Source: Brachyspira pilosicoli
GTDB lineage: Bacteria > Spirochaetota > Brachyspiria > Brachyspirales > Brachyspiraceae
Reading direction: 5' to 3'
Assembly (NCBI RefSeq): GCF_036997485.1
Contig: NZ_JAWLPU010000004.1
Span: 186,001 to 250,000, forward strand
Length of the DNA: 64,000 nt
This document shows positions 24,444 through 33,795 of the stretch, one piece after another. Both the position numbers and the translations under genes were made by a program. Below the pieces are notes generated by a model. The model saw only the letters and a program-made list of their open reading frames with translations. It did not search any database and was not told the origin of the DNA. The number at the start of each line of letters is the position of its first letter. Position 1 is the stretch's first letter.

Positions 24444-25643
24444 TTATTTATCTTGTAATACAGCGATTCCTGGTAATTCTATACCTTCAAGGAACTCTAA
24501 AGAAGCTCCGCCGCCTGTAGATACGTGAGTCATCTTGTCAGCAACCCCAGATTTATTTACAGCAGATACACTGTCGCCTCCGCCGATAATGCTTACAGCT
24601 CCAGAATTAGCAATAAACTTAGCTACTTCAAAAGTACCTTTAGCAAAATTACCCATTTCAAATACACCTAATGGTCCATTCCAAACAACTGTTTTAGCAT
24701 TTTTAAGTATACCTTCAATTTCTGTTAAAGTTTTAGGTCCAACATCCATACCCATCCAACCAGCAGGTATAGCAGTAGAATCTACAACTTTTATAGCAGC
24801 ATCATTATCAAATTTATCAGCTATAACATTATCAACAGGCAAATATAAAGTTTTGTTTAATTCTTTAGCTTTGTCCATAATCTCTTTAGCAGTAGCAATA
24901 TAATCATCTTCACATAAAGAAGCACCTATTTCTAATCCTTTAGCCTTAAAGAAAGTATAAGCCATACCGCCTACAACAATTAAAGTGTCTACTTTGTTGA
25001 GTAAGTTTTTAAGTACAGAAATTTTAGAAGAAACTTTAGCTCCGCCAATGATAGCAACAAAAGGACGAGCAGGGTTAGCAACAGCATCACCCAAATACTG
25101 TATCTCTTTCTCCATTAAGAAACCAGCAACAGCAGGCATGCCAGCTTTAGCAGATACTATACCAGCAGTAGAAGCATGTGCTCTGTGAGCAGTACCAAAT
25201 GCATCATTAACATAAACATCAGCTAAATCAGCTAATTGTTTTGAGAAGTTAGCATCATTTTTCTCTTCTTCAGCATGATATCTTAAGTTTTCAAGTAAAA
25301 GTACGTCTCCTGACTTTAATTCAGCAGCAAGTTTTTTTACTTCTTCTCCTATACAATCATTAGCAAAAATAACTTTATTGTTAGGAAGTTTAGTTTTTAA
25401 ATAATCATAAACAGGTTTTAGAGAATATTTAGGATTAGCTTCTCCTTTTGGTCTTCCTAAATGGCTCATAAGTATAAGAGAAGCACCCTGAGAGAGAATA
25501 TACTCAATAGTAGGCATAGCAGCATCTACTCTTGTAGTGTCTGTAATTTTAGAGCTTGTTTCTTTATCAAGAGGAACATTGAAGTCAACTCTCATTATGA
25601 CTTTTTTGCCTTTAATATCTATATCTTTTACTGATTTTTTCAT
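24444..25643 (-). CDS. pgk: phosphoglycerate kinase
   Basis: 399 aa, the usual bacterial length. MRVDFNVPLD at the N-terminus, LMSHLGRPKG, and VYVNDAFGTAHRAHASTAG form the 3-phosphoglycerate site. AIIGGAKVSSKI, VVWNGPLGVFEM and IGGGDSVSAV form the nucleotide domain. The enzyme makes ATP from 1,3-bisphosphoglycerate in lower glycolysis. It lies downstream of gap on the same strand, but a strong hairpin at 25683-25714 separates them, so its expression may depend on readthrough or on a promoter in the 107-bp gap. Confidence 0.97.
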   Translation of the reverse strand: MKKSVKDIDIKGKKVIMRVDFNVPLDKETSSKITDTTRVDAAMPTIEYILSQGASLILMSHLGRPKGEANPKYSLKPVYDYLKTKLPNNKVIFANDCIGEEVKKLAAELKSGDVLLLENLRYHAEEEKNDANFSKQLADLADVYVNDAFGTAHRAHASTAGIVSAKAGMPAVAGFLMEKEIQYLGDAVANPARPFVAIIGGAKVSSKISVLKNLLNKVDTLIVVGGMAYTFFKAKGLEIGASLCEDDYIATAKEIMDKAKELNKTLYLPVDNVIADKFDNDAAIKVVDSTAIPAGWMGMDVGPKTLTEIEGILKNAKTVVWNGPLGVFEMGNFAKGTFEVAKFIANSGAVSIIGGGDSVSAVNKSGVADKMTHVSTGGGASLEFLEGIELPGIAVLQDK

Positions 25644-25682
25644 TTTTATATCCTTTTAATTTTTATATTCATTAAAAATTTA

Positions 25683-25714
25683 AAGGGTGCTATAATTTAA
25701 TATTATGCACCCTT
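25683..25714 (-). terminator. terminator between gap and pgk (minus strand)
   Basis: AAGGGTGC (25683-25690) and GCACCCTT (25707-25714) make an 8-bp stem, extended by ATAAT/ATTAT inside. It could end the gap transcript or attenuate readthrough into pgk. Confidence 0.75.
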
Positions 25715-25750
25715 ATTATAGCCTAATAAATTAATTATTATAACTTATTA

Positions 25751-26809
<1,059 letters not shown>

Positions 26810-26845
26810 TTAAAATAATATTCTATATACGAACATATAAAATCT

Positions 26846-26874
26846 ATGCTATCATAAATAAAAAATTAAGTCAA
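26846..26874 (-). promoter_or_regulatory. sigma-70 promoter of gap
   Basis: On the minus strand TTGACT (26874-26869), 17 bp, TAGCAT (26851-26846), about 50 bp before the gap start codon. Confidence 0.75.
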
Positions 26875-27017
26875 GGATAATTTAATATTTTTAATTTTAT
26901 CTAACATAATTTTATTTGTTTTATTTTCCGAGATAGTTAAACTATAATTATTAATAAAAAATATAATTGAATTTTATAATTTTAATTATATATTAAAAAT
27001 GGTAGGGTTTTTAAGTA

Positions 27018-27488
27018 GTGAATAAATTATTAATTATTTCATTATTGTTTGCTGCAATATTTGTAATATCTTGTAAAAAAAATATAGTTTATGAAAGTAA
27101 GCAATATACTGGCAATATGACAAATAATATATATACCAATGATATAGATGTTAGAAGCAGGAAATTTGATGCTATAGGTTTAATAAAAAAAAGCTCCTTT
27201 ACAATGTATCCTGATATAAAAATAGAAGATTTAATAACTTCTTTTAATACTGTTGAATGGGAAGATTTTATAGCAGAAGATGATTATATGCGTTATGTGG
27301 ACATTATAGGCACAATAGATACAAATAAATATATTTTTCAATTTAAAATACTTGACCATTATAATTGGGAGTTATACGCTTTTGAAATGAATAATAAAGC
27401 TTATACTACAGATAAAGCTTCATATAGGCTATATTCTCTCTACACAAACCGTATTGTAGAAACTAATACGAAAGTAAATAATAATTAA
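27018..27488 (+). CDS. small predicted lipoprotein, unknown function
   Basis: 156 aa from a GTG start. The signal MNKLLIISLLFAAIFVISC gives Cys19 as the lipid-carrying residue. The mature part is rich in Tyr, Asn and Asp and has no recognised domain. IGTIDTNKYIFQFKILDHYNW looks like a beta-rich core. The upstream GGTAGGG is a poor Shine-Dalgarno. It stands alone between the gap promoter region and a dispersed repeat. Confidence 0.65.
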   Translation: MNKLLIISLLFAAIFVISCKKNIVYESKQYTGNMTNNIYTNDIDVRSRKFDAIGLIKKSSFTMYPDIKIEDLITSFNTVEWEDFIAEDDYMRYVDIIGTIDTNKYIFQFKILDHYNWELYAFEMNNKAYTTDKASYRLYSLYTNRIVETNTKVNNN

Positions 27489-27534
27489 CACTGTGTAGAG
27501 TTTATTTTTATGTTTTTTTATTTGTGGTGGCTTT

Positions 27535-27770
27535 ATTCCCCATTTCTTTTACTGACGTTCTGCGTGCCTGCGGTAAGGTATCTTCGGTATTGGTATAAAA
27601 GAAGCAAAAAGACTGCATTTTTAGCTAAAATTTAGGTTTTATTCCACATTTAATATATATTCTTAACATGTAAATCTAAAAAACTTGCACTTTTTGCGGC
27701 GGGAAAAAGTTGATAAAATTTTTATAAAAATATATAAATTGACAAAATATATTTATTTCAATATATATCA
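27535..27770 (+). repeat. dispersed intergenic repeat, copy B
   Basis: First module: TTGGTATAAAAGAAGC, then GACTGCATTTTTA (27590-27623). Core: TTGCACTTTTTGCGGCGGG, then AAAAAGTTGA (27685-27713). Tail: TTGACA (27739-27744), 17 bp, TATATA (27762-27767). It fills most of the 296-bp gap and ends 15 bp from the 3' end of the minus-strand hydrolase gene. Confidence 0.7.
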
Positions 27771-27784
27771 CCAACAATGAAAAA

Positions 27785-28702
27785 TTATAAATGCTCTGCT
27801 ATAAACTCTTTTATTTTGTCCCAATACAATTTTTCATTATGTTTTGCAGAACTTATATGATAAGCACCTTCTACAATTAATTTATCTTTTTTTGATGAGC
27901 ATGCATTATATAGTCTTTCCATCATCTCTAAAGGTACTAAATCATCTTCACTTCCATGAATAAATAATATAGGAGTTTTTGTCTTTGATACAGATTTTAA
28001 AGCATTAGCCTCTGAAAAGAAATATCCTATTCTTAATTTTGTTATTAATGATATTATGGGTATAAATGGGAAATAGGGCAGATGATAACTTATTTTTAAC
28101 CTATTTCCAAGCTGTTCATTAGCATTAGTATATCCAGAATCTTCTATTGCAAGCTTAACATTTGAAGGAATATTTTGAGCTAAAGCAATCATTATAGACT
28201 CTGCCCCCATAGAAATTCCAAATAAAATAATATCAGCATTACTGTTAATTGATAATATATATTTAATCCAAGCGAGAATATCTTCTTTTTCTAAATACCC
28301 CATGCCATAAGAATTACCCTCGCTTAAACCATGAGTTCTCAAATCTATAAGAAGAACATTATGCCCCATATTAAAAAACTTCTCACCATAATACCTCATA
28401 TTAGAGCCTTTACTCTCATATCCATGAACTATTATTGTGTAAATATTAGAGTTTTTATTTTCTATGAAATGAGCATGCACTTTTAAATTATCAGAAGTTT
28501 TTGTATATACATCTGATTGAGACTTTTCAAACCATTCTCTTCTTTTTTCTTTTTCTAATAATTCTTCTTCAGTTTCTTCTTTGCTGTTTTTTTTGATTTC
28601 GAGTATTCTTTTTTTGCCTTTAATTAAAACTAACTGTACATAATAATTTGATATTATAATAATGGCTAAAAGTAATATTACTAATATTATTATAAATATC
28701 AT
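27785..28702 (-). CDS. membrane-anchored alpha/beta hydrolase (serine aminopeptidase S33-like)
   Basis: 305 aa. One N-terminal membrane segment (residues 2-28), then a charged linker. The hydrolase core begins with TIIVHGYESKGSNMRYYG. The nucleophile elbow is LFGISMGAESIM (Ser near residue 168). The acid is probably the Asp in HGSEDDLVP, and the catalytic His is probably AYHISS near residue 282. Family members (BAAT/YqkD-like) cleave esters or acyl groups. The substrate is unknown. It is the last gene of a minus-strand run from the LCP protein, 21 nt after the beta-barrel gene. Confidence 0.82.
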   Translation of the reverse strand: MIFIIILVILLLAIIIISNYYVQLVLIKGKKRILEIKKNSKEETEEELLEKEKRREWFEKSQSDVYTKTSDNLKVHAHFIENKNSNIYTIIVHGYESKGSNMRYYGEKFFNMGHNVLLIDLRTHGLSEGNSYGMGYLEKEDILAWIKYILSINSNADIILFGISMGAESIMIALAQNIPSNVKLAIEDSGYTNANEQLGNRLKISYHLPYFPFIPIISLITKLRIGYFFSEANALKSVSKTKTPILFIHGSEDDLVPLEMMERLYNACSSKKDKLIVEGAYHISSAKHNEKLYWDKIKEFIAEHL

Positions 28703-28723
28703 ATTATTTTTTAATTGCCGATT

Positions 28724-29461
28724 TTAATTGCCTATAGTAGTACCGAATTTCATTCCCACTTGTGCACCTATATCTAAAGAAGCTAAATTTCTGCTTTCAA
28801 CAATAACTTTTTCTGCCCCTCTTAAATCTATGCCAAAATCAGTACCAATATATGCTCCAACTAATAAAGCAACATTATCTTGAATATTAAAAGAATAATC
28901 AAAAGTGAGCTTAATATATGTCATTACCATATTTTTCATTACATCATCAATTTTTCCAACATCATAATAGCTAAAAGTTTTAGTACTTGTGTTATCATTA
29001 AAGAACTCTGCAGAATGTGTGAGATATAAAGGTACTTTTACTCCAATACCAAGACCGAAAGCAAAATTACTATAATGGAATTTAGGAAGTATGCCAATTT
29101 GCATATTTTCAAAAGTATAATATTCTCTCACATTTACATCTTTCTGAGTAGTTTCATCTTTATAAGAGCTTTTAAGTCCGAAAGAATCATGAGAATAACC
29201 TATATCTACGAGTAAGCTAATTCCTTTCTCTTCATCAGTTACTAAATACCCAGCCTGAAAACTTATGCCGGCATCAAATCCAATAGTACCGCTATTTTTT
29301 CTATAATTATCCTTATAGCTTTGAGGTGCATCTTTAGAAAAATAAACATTATAAAAACTAAAACTAGCTCCAATAGGTATAGTAGCTCCTAATTGCCAAC
29401 CGCTTTCTGCAAATGATAATTTAGCGAATATAAATAAAAAAGATAAAATAATAATTTTTTT
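28724..29461 (-). CDS. predicted outer-membrane beta-barrel protein
   Basis: The frame extends to 29476, but the first codons (ATGGAGAG) contain the GGAG ribosome site for a second ATG at 29461, which starts a clean signal peptide (KKIIILSFLFIFAKLSFAES). I therefore start at 29461 (245 aa). The mature protein alternates polar and hydrophobic residues with many Gly/Tyr/Phe, for example FAFGLGIGVKVPLYLTHS and VALLVGAYIGTDFGIDLRG, and ends with AQVGMKFGTTIG. This pattern suits a Brachyspira-type outer-membrane barrel. No family name is assigned. Confidence 0.72.
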   Translation of the reverse strand, partial: KKIIILSFLFIFAKLSFAESGWQLGATIPIGASFSFYNVYFSKDAPQSYKDNYRKNSGTIGFDAGISFQAGYLVTDEEKGISLLVDIGYSHDSFGLKSSYKDETTQKDVNVREYYTFENMQIGILPKFHYSNFAFGLGIGVKVPLYLTHSAEFFNDNTSTKTFSYYDVGKIDDVMKNMVMTYIKLTFDYSFNIQDNVALLVGAYIGTDFGIDLRGAEKVIVESRNLASLDIGAQVGMKFGTTIGN

Positions 29462-29506
29462 CATAAAACTCTCCATAAAATAATTTTAAAATAACTTTTA
29501 ATAAAT

Positions 29507-29896
29507 TTAATTCATATCTATTTTTTTAGCCTCATGCCATAATTTATCCAAATCATAATACTCTCTTCCTTCCTGTGTAAACAAATGTATCACCAAAAAG
29601 CCATAATCTGTTAAATACCATAAAGAATCAGAATTATTATCATTTTCTGCATAAGGAGTAACGCCTTCTTCTTTTAATTCTTTATAAATAGCGTCAGAAC
29701 CAGCTTTCATTTGAGGAGCAGAAGAGGCTGTTGCTATAATAAAAAAATCTGAAAGGGTAGTAACTCCGTCCAAATCTAATATTACTATATCTTCAAGTTT
29801 TTTATCATCTAAAGCTTTTGCGGCTTTTAGAGTTAAGTGTTTAGCCATTTCTCTGTCTATCATTTTTTTTGTTTTGTTTGAATCATTGAATTTCAT
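29507..29896 (-). CDS. rsfS: ribosomal silencing factor RsfS (Iojap/YbeB)
   Basis: 129 aa from the ATG at 29896; another in-frame ATG lies at 29905. The core has LEDIVILDLDGVTTLSDFFI, IATASSAPQMKAGSDAI, then WYLTDYGFLVIHLFTQEGRE and YYDLDKLWHEAKKI, all RsfS signatures. The protein binds uL14 on the 50S subunit and blocks subunit joining when nutrients are short. Its start overlaps the end of the LCP gene, so translation is probably coupled. rsfS next to an LCP gene is a common arrangement. Confidence 0.93.
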   Translation of the reverse strand: MKFNDSNKTKKMIDREMAKHLTLKAAKALDDKKLEDIVILDLDGVTTLSDFFIIATASSAPQMKAGSDAIYKELKEEGVTPYAENDNNSDSLWYLTDYGFLVIHLFTQEGREYYDLDKLWHEAKKIDMN

Positions 29897-31100
29897 AATA
29901 ATCATACCCCAAAATTAATACTGCATTATTTAAAAGCCTTCTATCTGTTTTAGCATATATTCTGCTAATTCTGCATTCATTAGCAACCATAAAAGACTTC
30001 TCTATTTCACCGTTTCTTATAAGAACGATGCTATTATACACTTTAGCAGGGAAATTTCCATACTCACCAGCCGCAAAGCCCCTATAACGCATTCTAATAT
30101 TTATTCTGTCCGCAAGCCCCGAAACATCAGTTCCATTTAAAATTATTAAACTAACATCTTCATTGTTTAATTCGCTTCTCTCCGTTTTTAACCCCACATA
30201 TAAAGCCAAATCTTCCATCTGTTTCACAAAAGCACTTCCTTTGAGCAACGGATTAATTATTCCTTTTTCGTCAACTCGTCCATCAATATTTTGCACTATT
30301 AAACTTTTTTCATTGCTGTTTGATATTATTTTTAATATAGCCTTAATATCAGGAGGTCTTAAATTACTTTTTATTTTTGAATATATAGCATTCCTCATAT
30401 CTTTTCTAATTATCATAGATTTAAGTTCTGGGCTTTGTATAAAACTAATCATTAAATTAATAATAACATCTTCAAGTCTATATAATGTTTCTATATCCTC
30501 ATATTGCTTCATACTAATATAATGTAAGTATGATACTACTTTATTTCCCTGAAAAATCCATTCCCCTATATCAAAGTTAATATTATAAAGGCTGTTCTTT
30601 GCTGTGTAATATATAGGTTCTTCTACATACATCTTTACCCCGCCAATCAAATCTATTATGTCTGATATGCTTTTATTATCAAGGGTTATTTTGTATGTTA
30701 TTTTTTTATTAACGGTATTTTCTATAGCTTTAAATACGGCAGAATCTCCGCCTTCTTTGTATAGTTCTCTTAGAGGCATAGAGTCATCTTTTTTGTTTTT
30801 CCAAAGAGCAACATTTCTTGGAATACCTATTAATCCGATTCTATTATGTAAACTTGATAATACTCCGATATATGCACCATAAGGCTCATTATTTTCATCT
30901 ATAAATAACACAGAAAAATATAACTCTTCATCATTTTTTCTTGCTGAATTTATTTGACTATATAGAAAATAATATAACAAAAAAGATATGATAATAATTA
31001 TTACAGCAATTGATGAAATTAATATGATTAGAGCTTTTTTATTGGCATTGCTTATTGTTTTTAGTGCTTTATTATTATTATCTTTGTTTTTAATTTTCAT
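29883..31100 (-). CDS. LytR-CpsA-Psr (LCP) family protein with LytR C-terminal domain
   Basis: The frame reaches 31133, but the ATG at 31100 opens a normal layout (405 aa): a basic tail, membrane segment LIILISSIAVIIIIISFLLY, then an extracellular LCP domain. NRIGLIGIPRNVALW matches the LCP core strand, and the domain continues to about residue 260. The last 95 residues (VSLIILNGTDVSGLADRINI to LILGYDYYEIQ) are a LytR_C domain. In Gram-positives LCP enzymes attach polymers to peptidoglycan. In a spirochaete the acceptor is unclear. It overlaps rsfS and lies 55 bp from the tRNA-Glu gene. Confidence 0.85.
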   Translation of the reverse strand: MKIKNKDNNNKALKTISNANKKALIILISSIAVIIIIISFLLYYFLYSQINSARKNDEELYFSVLFIDENNEPYGAYIGVLSSLHNRIGLIGIPRNVALWKNKKDDSMPLRELYKEGGDSAVFKAIENTVNKKITYKITLDNKSISDIIDLIGGVKMYVEEPIYYTAKNSLYNINFDIGEWIFQGNKVVSYLHYISMKQYEDIETLYRLEDVIINLMISFIQSPELKSMIIRKDMRNAIYSKIKSNLRPPDIKAILKIISNSNEKSLIVQNIDGRVDEKGIINPLLKGSAFVKQMEDLALYVGLKTERSELNNEDVSLIILNGTDVSGLADRINIRMRYRGFAAGEYGNFPAKVYNSIVLIRNGEIEKSFMVANECRISRIYAKTDRRLLNNAVLILGYDYYEIQ

Positions 31101-31155
31101 AAAAATATTATAGCTATAAAAAAACCATATCATTTACAGATATGGCAAGTAGATG

Positions 31156-31229
31156 AACCGGTGACGGGTTTCGAACCCGCGAATGCAGGAATGAAAATCC
31201 TGTGTGTTAAACCTCTTCACCACACCGGC
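31156..31229 (-). tRNA. tRNA-Glu (UUC)
   Basis: 74 nt without an encoded CCA. On the minus strand the acceptor GCCGGTG pairs with CACCGGT, the anticodon arm CAGGA/TCCTG holds loop TTTTCAT (anticodon UUC), and GGGTTCGAACCCG gives the T arm. It stands 36 bp upstream of nothing else but the tRNA-Lys, on the same strand. Confidence 0.92.
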
Positions 31230-31265
31230 GTATATAAAGTAATTGTAGGTGTATAAAAACCTATA

Positions 31266-31338
31266 TGAGCCAAGAAGGGTTCGAACCTTCGACAACCGCC
31301 TTAAAAGGGCGATGCTCTACCGACTGAGCTATTGGCCC
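31266..31338 (-). tRNA. tRNA-Lys (UUU)
   Basis: 73 nt without an encoded CCA. On the minus strand the acceptor GGGCCAA pairs with TTGGCTC, the D arm has AGCTCAGTCGGTAGAGC, the anticodon loop is TTTTAAG (anticodon UUU), and AAGGTTCGAACCCTT forms the T arm. It is probably transcribed together with tRNA-Glu. Confidence 0.93.
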
Positions 31339-31545
31339 GTTTCTTTTCTTTATCAATTTAATGTTTGGCTATATTACTATATTATTTTATTTTTGTCAAG
31401 TATTAAAAGTAATTTTTTTCTGTATAAATCTAATTATTATTATATAAATTATATTTTTTTAATATAAAAAATAATAAAAGAGTAGTTTTATTTGAAGTTT
31501 TAGTATACAATTTTTTTATAAATTATATGATTATTGGGTTTTTTT

Positions 31546-31911
31546 ATGGAGCTAAGAAAATTAACAGAAGAAGAGAGAAATGTAATAATATTTAAAGGAA
31601 CTGAATATCCTTTTACAGGTGAATATAATGATTTTTTTGAGGACGGAGTTTATTGCTGCAAACAATGCGGTGCTGAATTATACCGCTCTGAAGATAAGTT
31701 TAGGTCTCGATGCGGCTGGCCTTCATTTGATGATGAAATAAAAGGAGCTATTAGAAGGTCATTAGATGAAGACGGATATAGAATAGAAATTACATGTAAT
31801 AACTGCGGTGCTCATTTGGGACATGTGTTTCAAGGTGAGCATTTAACAGATAAAAATATAAGGCACTGTGTAAACTCTATTTCATTAATATTTAAACCTA
31901 AAGAAAAATAA
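31546..31911 (+). CDS. msrB: peptide methionine-(R)-sulfoxide reductase MsrB
   Basis: 121 aa from the ATG at 31546; a TTG at 31534 would add four residues and neither has a good Shine-Dalgarno. Two CxxC pairs (CCKQCG and CNNCG) bind the structural zinc. RCGWPSFDDEIKGAI and GAHLGHVF are family signatures. The catalytic residue is the Cys in IRHCVNSISL near residue 111; some anaerobes have Sec there, but this codon is TGT. The enzyme repairs R-sulfoxide of methionine with thioredoxin. It precedes the antiporter gene by 49 nt. Confidence 0.93.
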   Translation: MELRKLTEEERNVIIFKGTEYPFTGEYNDFFEDGVYCCKQCGAELYRSEDKFRSRCGWPSFDDEIKGAIRRSLDEDGYRIEITCNNCGAHLGHVFQGEHLTDKNIRHCVNSISLIFKPKEK

Positions 31912-31950
31912 ATAAAAAAATAAATAATAAGAAAATTAATAAGGATTATA

Positions 31951-31959
31951 ATGCTTTAA
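31951..31959 (+). other. two-codon upstream ORF (ATG CTT TAA) before the antiporter start
   Basis: AAGGA (31941-31945) is spaced 5 nt from this ATG but 15 nt from the antiporter ATG at 31961. The minimal ORF stops 1 nt before the real start, a geometry that suits reinitiation. Confidence 0.35.
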
Positions 31960-31960
31960 T

Positions 31961-33559
31961 ATGAATACAGCTATATTAATATCATCTTTAATAATTATAA
32001 TTTGTATAGTAGCTAGTAAAATATCTATGAAGGTTGGGGTGCCTTCGCTTTTACTTTTTTTAGTTTTGGGAATGCTGTTTGGTTCTGACGGAATTTTAAA
32101 AATAGAGTTTGATAATTATGTTGTGGCAGAACAGATATGTACCATAACTTTAATATTCATAATGTTTTACGGAGGTTTTGGTACTAATTGGAAAGTTGCT
32201 AAACCTGTGGCAAAAAAAGCTTTTTTACTCTCATTTGTTGGTACTTTTATCACTTCTATGGTTACGGGTGTTTTATGTTATTTTGTATTAAAGTTTGAAT
32301 TATTTGAGAGTTTTTTAATAGCTTCGGTTATTGGTTCTACCGATGCTGCTTCTGTGTTTTCTATACTTCGTTCAAAGAATTTAAACTTAAAAGACGGGCT
32401 TGCTTCACTTTTAGAGCTTGAAAGCGGAAGTAATGACCCTATGTCTTATATGCTTACTGTTATATTTTTAGGGCTTATTGGAAAAACATTAAATAGTCCT
32501 CTTTCAATAGTTTATATGGTATTTGCTCAGATAGTATTTGCTGTGATAGTGGCTGCTTTAATATCTTTTATGGCTTATAATGTTTTAAGAAAATTCAAGT
32601 TTCCTGTAAGCGGTCTTGATACTATATTTGTGCTTGCTGTTGCTTTGCTTTCTTATTCTTTATCTTCTATAGTGGGAGGCAATGGATATTTAGCAGTTTA
32701 TTTAGTTGGTATAGTTCTTGGAAACAGCAGTATTAAAAATAAAGTAGCTTTAGTTAATTTCTTTGATGGTGTTACTGGGCTTATGCAGATGGTGTTGTTT
32801 TTTTTGCTTGGTCTTCTTTCTTTCCCTTCAAGAATATCCAATGTAGCTCCTACTGCTATATTTGTAGCATTGTTTATAACATTTGTATCGAGACCTATAG
32901 CTGTATTAGCAATATTAACTCCTTTTAAGGTATCATTAAAAAAACAGCTTTTAATCATGTGGGCTGGACTTAGAGGGGCTGCTTCCATTGTTTTTGCTAT
33001 ATTTGTTATAGTAAATGGGGATGCTATTAGCTACGATATATTTCATATTGTATTTTTCTTAGCAATCATATCTGTATCTTTTCAGGGTACTTTACTTCCT
33101 ATTATTGCCAAAAAACTCGGACTTGTTGATTCTGCAGAAAATGTATTAAAAACTTTTAACGATTATGTTGATGATGATGATATGGAACTTATACAAGTTA
33201 ATATCACTAAAAATCATCATTGGGTTGGCAGAGAAATTAAAGATATAGAGCTTCCAGAAAACTCAATTATTATAACAATAGAACGTGGTGATGAAACTAT
33301 TATTCCAAATGGAAGCACTGTTATAAACAGCGGCGATACAATAATACTTAATGCTAAAAGAACAAAATATTATGATATAACATTAAAAGAGATAAATATT
33401 AATATGAATCATCCTTGGAAAAATAAAGAGTTGAAAGATTTGAAATTGCCAAAGGATAATTTAATAGTAATGATAAAAAGAGACGGAGGCACTATTATAC
33501 CTCGCGGGAACACAATGATAAAATATAGAGATGTTTTACTCATGAGGAATAATGACTGA
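31961..33559 (+). CDS. CPA1-type cation/proton antiporter with two RCK_C (TrkA-C) domains
   Basis: 532 aa. Residues 1-385 contain about twelve membrane segments. ASVIGSTDAASVFSILRSKN carries the ion-binding TD motif, LLELESGSNDPMSYMLTV the ND motif, and MWAGLRGAASIVFAIFVI the late helix of the NhaP2/CvrA type. The cytoplasmic tail has two tandem RCK_C units starting IQVNITKNHHWVGREIKDIEL and ININMNHPWKNKELKDLKL, which normally sense a nucleotide or potassium. It probably exchanges K+ (or Na+) for H+ to control pH and turgor. The preferred ribosome site fits a 2-codon upstream ORF better than this ATG. It ends in TGA. Confidence 0.88.
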   Translation: MNTAILISSLIIIICIVASKISMKVGVPSLLLFLVLGMLFGSDGILKIEFDNYVVAEQICTITLIFIMFYGGFGTNWKVAKPVAKKAFLLSFVGTFITSMVTGVLCYFVLKFELFESFLIASVIGSTDAASVFSILRSKNLNLKDGLASLLELESGSNDPMSYMLTVIFLGLIGKTLNSPLSIVYMVFAQIVFAVIVAALISFMAYNVLRKFKFPVSGLDTIFVLAVALLSYSLSSIVGGNGYLAVYLVGIVLGNSSIKNKVALVNFFDGVTGLMQMVLFFLLGLLSFPSRISNVAPTAIFVALFITFVSRPIAVLAILTPFKVSLKKQLLIMWAGLRGAASIVFAIFVIVNGDAISYDIFHIVFFLAIISVSFQGTLLPIIAKKLGLVDSAENVLKTFNDYVDDDDMELIQVNITKNHHWVGREIKDIELPENSIIITIERGDETIIPNGSTVINSGDTIILNAKRTKYYDITLKEININMNHPWKNKELKDLKLPKDNLIVMIKRDGGTIIPRGNTMIKYRDVLLMRNND

Positions 33560-33611
33560 GAAAATATGTTTTTATTTTATAAAAAATAATTAGATATAGA
33601 AATATTCTTAT

Positions 33612-33640
33612 TTGACTTTAAATAGAAAATGTAATATTAT
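33612..33640 (+). promoter_or_regulatory. sigma-70-type promoter of the acyltransferase operon
   Basis: TTGACT (33612-33617), 17 bp, TATTAT (33635-33640). Transcription would begin near 33647, about 25 nt before the repeat-bearing leader ORF. Confidence 0.6.
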
Positions 33641-33671
33641 TTTTTAAACTAATAAATAGAAGGAGAGTGCT

Positions 33672-33734
33672 ATGAAGCACAGCACAGCACAGCACAGCAC
33701 AGCACAGCACAGCACAGCACAGCACAGCACCTAA
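33672..33734 (+). CDS. 20-codon leader ORF made of a pentanucleotide repeat
   Basis: AGGAG ends 6 nt before the ATG at 33672. The ORF reads Met-Lys, then the repeating five residues His-Ser-Thr-Ala-Gln, and ends at TAA (33732-33734), 61 bp before the MBOAT start. One repeat unit more moves the stop to 33742-33744. One unit fewer or two more opens the frame to TGA at 33812-33814, past the MBOAT start codon. It looks like a translated leader whose end point depends on copy number; the peptide itself may have no function. Confidence 0.45.
   Translation: MKHSTAQHSTAQHSTAQHST
33677..33730. repeat. pentanucleotide tandem repeat (GCACA), 10.8 copies
   Basis: A perfect GCACA tract, 54 bp, with no interruptions. 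It lies between the promoter at 33612 and the MBOAT gene. Perfect short tandem repeats of this length slip during replication. Confidence 0.95.
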
Positions 33735-33795
33735 TATCTTATAATTCTTTAATAAATTCATTTTTGCATAAAAAATTTATAGTCATGGAGTTATT

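Noticed and set aside
31249-31467. ORF of 72 codons on the plus strand at the tRNA genes
   Set aside because: It overlaps tRNA-Lys and has no family resemblance.
31546-31911. MsrB as another selenoprotein
   Set aside because: The catalytic position is a TGT cysteine codon and the frame has no internal TGA.
33677-33730. CRISPR array
   Set aside because: Units are five bases long with no spacers; it is a simple tandem repeat.
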